Below are positions 16,126 through 19,282 of a stretch of DNA of 19,282 bases, piece by piece (within the stretch, counting starts at the first letter, position 1; every line of letters begins with the position of its first letter). The translations under genes and the position numbers were made by a program. Below the pieces are notes generated by a model. It did no database searches. It saw only the letters and a program-made list of their open reading frames with translations, and was not told the DNA's origin. This DNA comes from an uncultured Planctomycetaceae bacterium (GTDB taxonomy: Bacteria; Planctomycetota; Planctomycetia; Planctomycetales; Planctomycetaceae), in assembly GCA_903823545.1 (NCBI GenBank), contig CAIJTL010001438.1:1-19282 (forward strand). Direction: 5' to 3'.

Positions 16126-19100
16126 AAGTGTTGTCGTCGGTGTGAGGTTCAGGTTCAGGAGCGGTCCCGACAACCAAAACCAAACGAAAGCCCATGTTGT
16201 CGCGCTGAAAGTTCGTCGGGGTTCGGAGACGCATTGCCGAACGGCACTCGAATGGGGCGGAGTGCCAATCGCCCCCGCGCATCGGTCTTGGATGATTGTC
16301 AGTGGGAAATGGACTGAAGGGGTCAAGTGCGGCATTCTTTTGAAACTGCGAATAGAACGCCGGATCCCAACTGTCCTGAACCCACTCCCACACATTGCCA
16401 TGCATGTCTGATAACCCGAACGAGTTTGGCTTCGACTCACCCGCGGCATGTGTGCGGATGCCGGAGTTCCCGCTATGCCAGCCAGCCGAAATCAGATCTT
16501 GGTCATGATCGCCGCTCCAGAACCGCGTTGTAGTCCCGGCCCGGCAGGCGTATTCCCATTCGGCCTCTGTTGGCAGTCGGTAGCCGGTACCTTCCAGCAA
16601 CGTCACCGATTCACCGGAACGGGAGTAGCACGGTTTCAGCGTCTCCTGCTGGCTCAGTTTTGCGCAGAACTCTGCCGCGTCATACCAGCTCACCATTTCT
16701 ACTGGATGGTTGCCAGTCTCCATGTTTGCAATCTGGCCATCCCCTTTTCCCGTCGCCGAGAAATGTGATGGGTTGGCTCCCTTCACCTGCTGGTACTGCG
16801 ACTGCGTCACCTCAGTCACCCCGACGTAGTTCGGCTTTGTGAGAATCACTTTGTGCTGCGGACCTTCGCTCTGAACGTGCTCTCTCCAATTGGAATTAGA
16901 CACATTGAGCGCCGCTTCGATCTCCTCGGGCGTACTCCCCATCATGAACTCGCCGGGTGGAACAAGGCGGAACTTCATGCCGATCGAGTTCTCGTACACG
17001 ACCGGCACTCCGAGGTGCATCGCCCACTTCTCTTGATGGACCCTGGCCTGCGCTTCGTCGAACGGGGCGACGGCGGGCGGCGGGGCATTCGCCTCCCTCT
17101 TGCCCAGCAGCTCCTTCACGGCGTCAGCAACCAGCACCACACGGAACCCCGCCTCGGCGTATGTGTGATAGTAGAGGCGACTCGACGAGCGGACTAACTC
17201 CGGGACTTGCATAAAACTTCCACCCCGGCGCATCGGCTCGGAACCGGCGGAAAGTGGGCTGAAAGGGTCCGTTGCGACATTCGCTTGAAACTGCCCATAG
17301 AACTTCGGATCCCAGCCGTCCTGCACCCATTCCCACACGTTGCCGTGCAGGTCTGACAATCCGAACGGATTGGCTTTCAACTCGCTAACAGCATGCGTGC
17401 GGCCGCCATAGTTGCTGTGGCACCAGCCAACCCGAATCAGGTCCTCGTTCTCATCGCCGCTCCAGAACCGCGTCGTGGTCCCGGCCCGGCAGGCAAACTC
17501 CCATTCCGCCTCCGTTGGCAGTCGGTAGCCGGTCCCTTCCAGCGATGTCACCGTTTGATCGAAGCGGAAGTTGAACGGCTTCAGCTTCTCCTGCTGGCTC
17601 AGTTTGGCGCAGAACTCAGCCGAGTCGTAGCCGCTCACCGTTTCCACCGGATAATCGCCGGTCTCCAGGTTGGCGACCGCCTCTTTCCCTTGACCCGTGG
17701 CCGAGAATTGCGACGGGGTCGTTCCCATCACTTGCTCGTACTGTGACTGTGTCACCTCAGTCACCCCGACGTAGATCGGCTTTGTGAGAACCACTTTGTG
17801 CTGCGGACCCTCGCTCTCGATTTGCGTTCGCCAGAACTGTAAATGTCCCTGTAGCCCAGGCCGCTTCAGCTCCGCTTCGATCTCCTCGGGCGTACTCCCC
17901 ATCAGGAACTCGCCCGGTGGGATGAGCCGGAACTTCATCCCGATGCTGTTGGTAAACTCGACCGGTAACTTGAGATGCGCGGCCCAAGCCTCTTGATGCT
18001 GTTGGGCTTGCTCGGCATTGAAGGGAGCAATCGCTCGTGGAGGAGCCTTTGCTGCGTCATGCGAGAGGCCCTCTGTCTGAGGTCCCTCCGAGGGATTCGT
18101 TGCCGTGAGGTCCAGATCCGTTGGCCTCGGATTGCGACCGCGACTGAAGACAACTGCCAATACGACGCCCGCTAACAACGCGACCGCGATGAGCGTGCGT
18201 TTCAATTTGGCCGTCACGGGGCCGCGTGACGAGCCTTGCAACGCGATGCTCGAAGCAGGCAACCGGCTCTGACCAATCGAATGGGGGTGGGCCGTCGTTG
18301 GCCCGTCACGTCGTTCGCGATTTGGGGCCTGACATCGCGTCAGCAGGTCGGCCACTTCTTTCGCTGTTTGAATGCGATCTTCCGGTTGCTTGGCCATGAG
18401 CTTCTCAATGACCTCGCATAACCAATCGGGGATCGCCGGATTCAAGGATTGAATCGGTCCGGGTTCGTGATCTGTCACTCGCCGCAGCACGACGATCGCG
18501 CTCTCCGCATGAAACGGCGTCTGCCCGGTACAAAGCGAATACAGCACGCTCCCCAAACTGAAGAGATCGCTGCGATGGTCGAGCGCCTTTCCATTGGCCT
18601 GCTCCGGTGACATGTATTGCGGTGTCCCCGCAATGAAGCCAGACCGAGTAATCGCCGACTCCGACGCCACGCGAGCCAACCCGAAGTCGGTGATTTTAAG
18701 TCGAGAACTTGGCGAGCCGGGGTGCGTCAGCCCCCGGACCGACCCGTCGTCCGTTGTCCGGGGGCTGACGCACCCCGGCTCGCCATTTTGACCGTCCAGC
18801 AGAATATTCGCCGGCTTGATATCACGATGAATCAGCCCGCGTCGGTGAGCGGCATCTAGGCCTGACGCGATTTGAATTCCGAACTGCACGATCTCGTCGA
18901 CCGGGAGCGGTCCGCGTTTCATCCGGTCTTGCAGCGACTCGCCGTTGATGAGTTCCATCACGAGGAACGGGATGCCGTTCGCTTCATCGACGGAATAAAT
19001 CGTGACGACGTTGTCGTGCCGCACCGCAGCCGCAGATTGAGCCTCTCGCAAGAACCGTTGCACGGCCTCGGCGTCCGCTGCCAAATGCGGAGCCAACACT

Positions 19101-19231
19101 TTGATGGCGACATCCCGCTTAAGCTTTTTGTCGTGAGCCTTCAGAACGATCCCCATCCCTCCTTTGCCGATCGTCCGTTCGATTTCAAAGTTGCCCAAAC
19201 CCGACATGAAGGGAGCAGATTCCAAATTCAC
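16124..19231 (-). CDS. Serine/threonine protein kinase with two FGE-sulfatase (SUMF1-like) domains
   Basis: A 1035-residue protein. The PknB-type kinase domain has the glycine loop GKGGMGIV (22-29), Lys44 in VAIK, Glu63, HRDIKPAN (135-142), DFG (182-184) and GTPQYMSPE (202-210), so it should be active. An extra peptide of about 25 residues (149-174), encoded by a perfect palindrome, sits between the catalytic loop and DFG. A membrane helix follows (about 346-362), then two homologous FGE-sulfatase domains (about 424-702 and 744-1022), each with NSIGMKFRL.PPGEF.MGS, GYRLPTEAEWE, HGNVWEWVQD and a closing GFR. The active-site cysteine pair of formylglycine-generating enzymes is not evident, so they may be sensor domains. 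Start is GTG at 19231 without a clear ribosome-binding site; ATG at 19207 is an alternative. The reading frame stops just before an LRR module. Confidence 0.92.
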   Translation of the reverse strand: MNLESAPFMSGLGNFEIERTIGKGGMGIVLKAHDKKLKRDVAIKVLAPHLAADAEAVQRFLREAQSAAAVRHDNVVTIYSVDEANGIPFLVMELINGESLQDRMKRGPLPVDEIVQFGIQIASGLDAAHRRGLIHRDIKPANILLDGQNGEPGCVSPRTTDDGSVRGLTHPGSPSSRLKITDFGLARVASESAITRSGFIAGTPQYMSPEQANGKALDHRSDLFSLGSVLYSLCTGQTPFHAESAIVVLRRVTDHEPGPIQSLNPAIPDWLCEVIEKLMAKQPEDRIQTAKEVADLLTRCQAPNRERRDGPTTAHPHSIGQSRLPASSIALQGSSRGPVTAKLKRTLIAVALLAGVVLAVVFSRGRNPRPTDLDLTATNPSEGPQTEGLSHDAAKAPPRAIAPFNAEQAQQHQEAWAAHLKLPVEFTNSIGMKFRLIPPGEFLMGSTPEEIEAELKRPGLQGHLQFWRTQIESEGPQHKVVLTKPIYVGVTEVTQSQYEQVMGTTPSQFSATGQGKEAVANLETGDYPVETVSGYDSAEFCAKLSQQEKLKPFNFRFDQTVTSLEGTGYRLPTEAEWEFACRAGTTTRFWSGDENEDLIRVGWCHSNYGGRTHAVSELKANPFGLSDLHGNVWEWVQDGWDPKFYGQFQANVATDPFSPLSAGSEPMRRGGSFMQVPELVRSSSRLYYHTYAEAGFRVVLVADAVKELLGKREANAPPPAVAPFDEAQARVHQEKWAMHLGVPVVYENSIGMKFRLVPPGEFMMGSTPEEIEAALNVSNSNWREHVQSEGPQHKVILTKPNYVGVTEVTQSQYQQVKGANPSHFSATGKGDGQIANMETGNHPVEMVSWYDAAEFCAKLSQQETLKPCYSRSGESVTLLEGTGYRLPTEAEWEYACRAGTTTRFWSGDHDQDLISAGWHSGNSGIRTHAAGESKPNSFGLSDMHGNVWEWVQDSWDPAFYSQFQKNAALDPFSPFPTDNHPRPMRGGDWHSAPFECRSAMRLRTPTNFQRDNMGFRLVLVVGTAPEPEPHTDDNT
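16912..17904 (-). repeat. Duplicated FGE-domain DNA within the kinase gene
   Basis: The two FGE-sulfatase segments are similar at DNA level. For example 33 bases at 16912-16944 are identical to 17872-17904 (offset 960), encoding the GSTPEEIEAE/A region. Other near-identical blocks cover the VTEVTQSQY and GTGYRLPTEAEWE regions. This points to intragenic duplication, possibly with later gene conversion. Confidence 0.75.
18711..18784. repeat. Perfect 74-bp palindromic element inserted in the kinase coding sequence
   Basis: Left arm 18711-18739 and right arm 18756-18784 are 29-base exact reverse complements, starting with GGCGAGCCGGGG, around a 16-base loop (18740-18755). The element lies within the kinase domain and is translated in frame on the minus strand. 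In this frame both orientations of the element are free of stops and give the same outer peptides, GEPGCVSPRT and VRGLTHPGSP. The first 11 bases of the arm recur at 19272-19282. Confidence 0.93.
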
Positions 19232-19239
19232 CGTGCCAT

Positions 19240-19281
19240 ATTCGGATTTCAGCGAGCCAAATTCAGATTTCGGCGAGCCGG
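19240..19281. repeat. Imperfect 21-bp tandem repeat upstream of the kinase
   Basis: Unit 19240-19260 and unit 19261-19281 align over 21 bases with four differences. Both contain GCGAGCC, and the second runs into the GGCGAGCCGGG start of a further copy of the palindromic element at the window edge. This lies just upstream of the kinase start codon, so it may overlap its promoter region. Confidence 0.6.
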
Positions 19282-19282
19282 G
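19272..19282. repeat. Start of a second copy of the palindromic element, cut by the window edge
   Basis: The last 11 bases, GGCGAGCCGGG, are identical to the first 11 bases of the 74-bp palindrome at 18711. The match ends because the window ends. With only 11 bases it is suggestive, not proven. Confidence 0.45.

Overview
The window looks like a chromosomal segment of a planctomycete (Planctomycetota). The main clues are the C-terminal part of a DUF1553 (PSD1-type) protein, a serine/threonine kinase fused to two FGE-sulfatase (SUMF1-like) domains and followed by leucine-rich-repeat sequence, several TPR proteins with export signals, and a wide spread-out translation operon. Base composition appears moderate, with the kinase end visibly richer in G+C than the centre. 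I see no tRNA, rRNA, CRISPR array, transposase or phage gene.

Layout. 1-1035 (+) is the 3' end of the DUF1553 gene. It converges on a minus-strand pair: an exported TPR protein (2201-3688), then an NAD-dependent epimerase/dehydratase (1053-2066). Between 3689 and 4252 is a divergent control region with candidate promoters in both directions and a terminator-like hairpin in the leader of nusA. From 4253 to 9163 (+) run nusA, infB and rbfA, the transcription/translation core operon. rimP is missing in front of nusA and truB is missing after rbfA. 9343-10194 (+) encodes a degenerate HhH-GPD (endonuclease III-like) protein with a histone-like basic tail. 10335-12623 (+) is a large exported TPR protein. 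12722-13471 (+) is YebC/TACO1 and 13555-14640 (+) is RuvB, a partial version of the classic yebC-ruvC-ruvA-ruvB group.

The right part is all minus strand. A polyprenyl-phosphate sugar transferase (14637-15455) shares its stop codon bases with ruvB. Further right is a 1035-residue kinase with two FGE-sulfatase domains (16124-19231). Directly downstream, in another frame, is a three-repeat LRR module (15817-16125) that appears to have been the C-terminus of the same protein before a one-base frame change.

The most unusual signal is a perfect 74-bp palindrome (two 29-bp arms, 16-nt loop) at 18711-18784. It sits inside the kinase catalytic domain, between the catalytic loop and DFG, and is translated in frame as an extra peptide of about 25 residues. 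The first 11 bases of the same element reappear at the right edge of the window. It resembles the protein-coding palindromic elements described in Rickettsia, but here it is in a planctomycete kinase.
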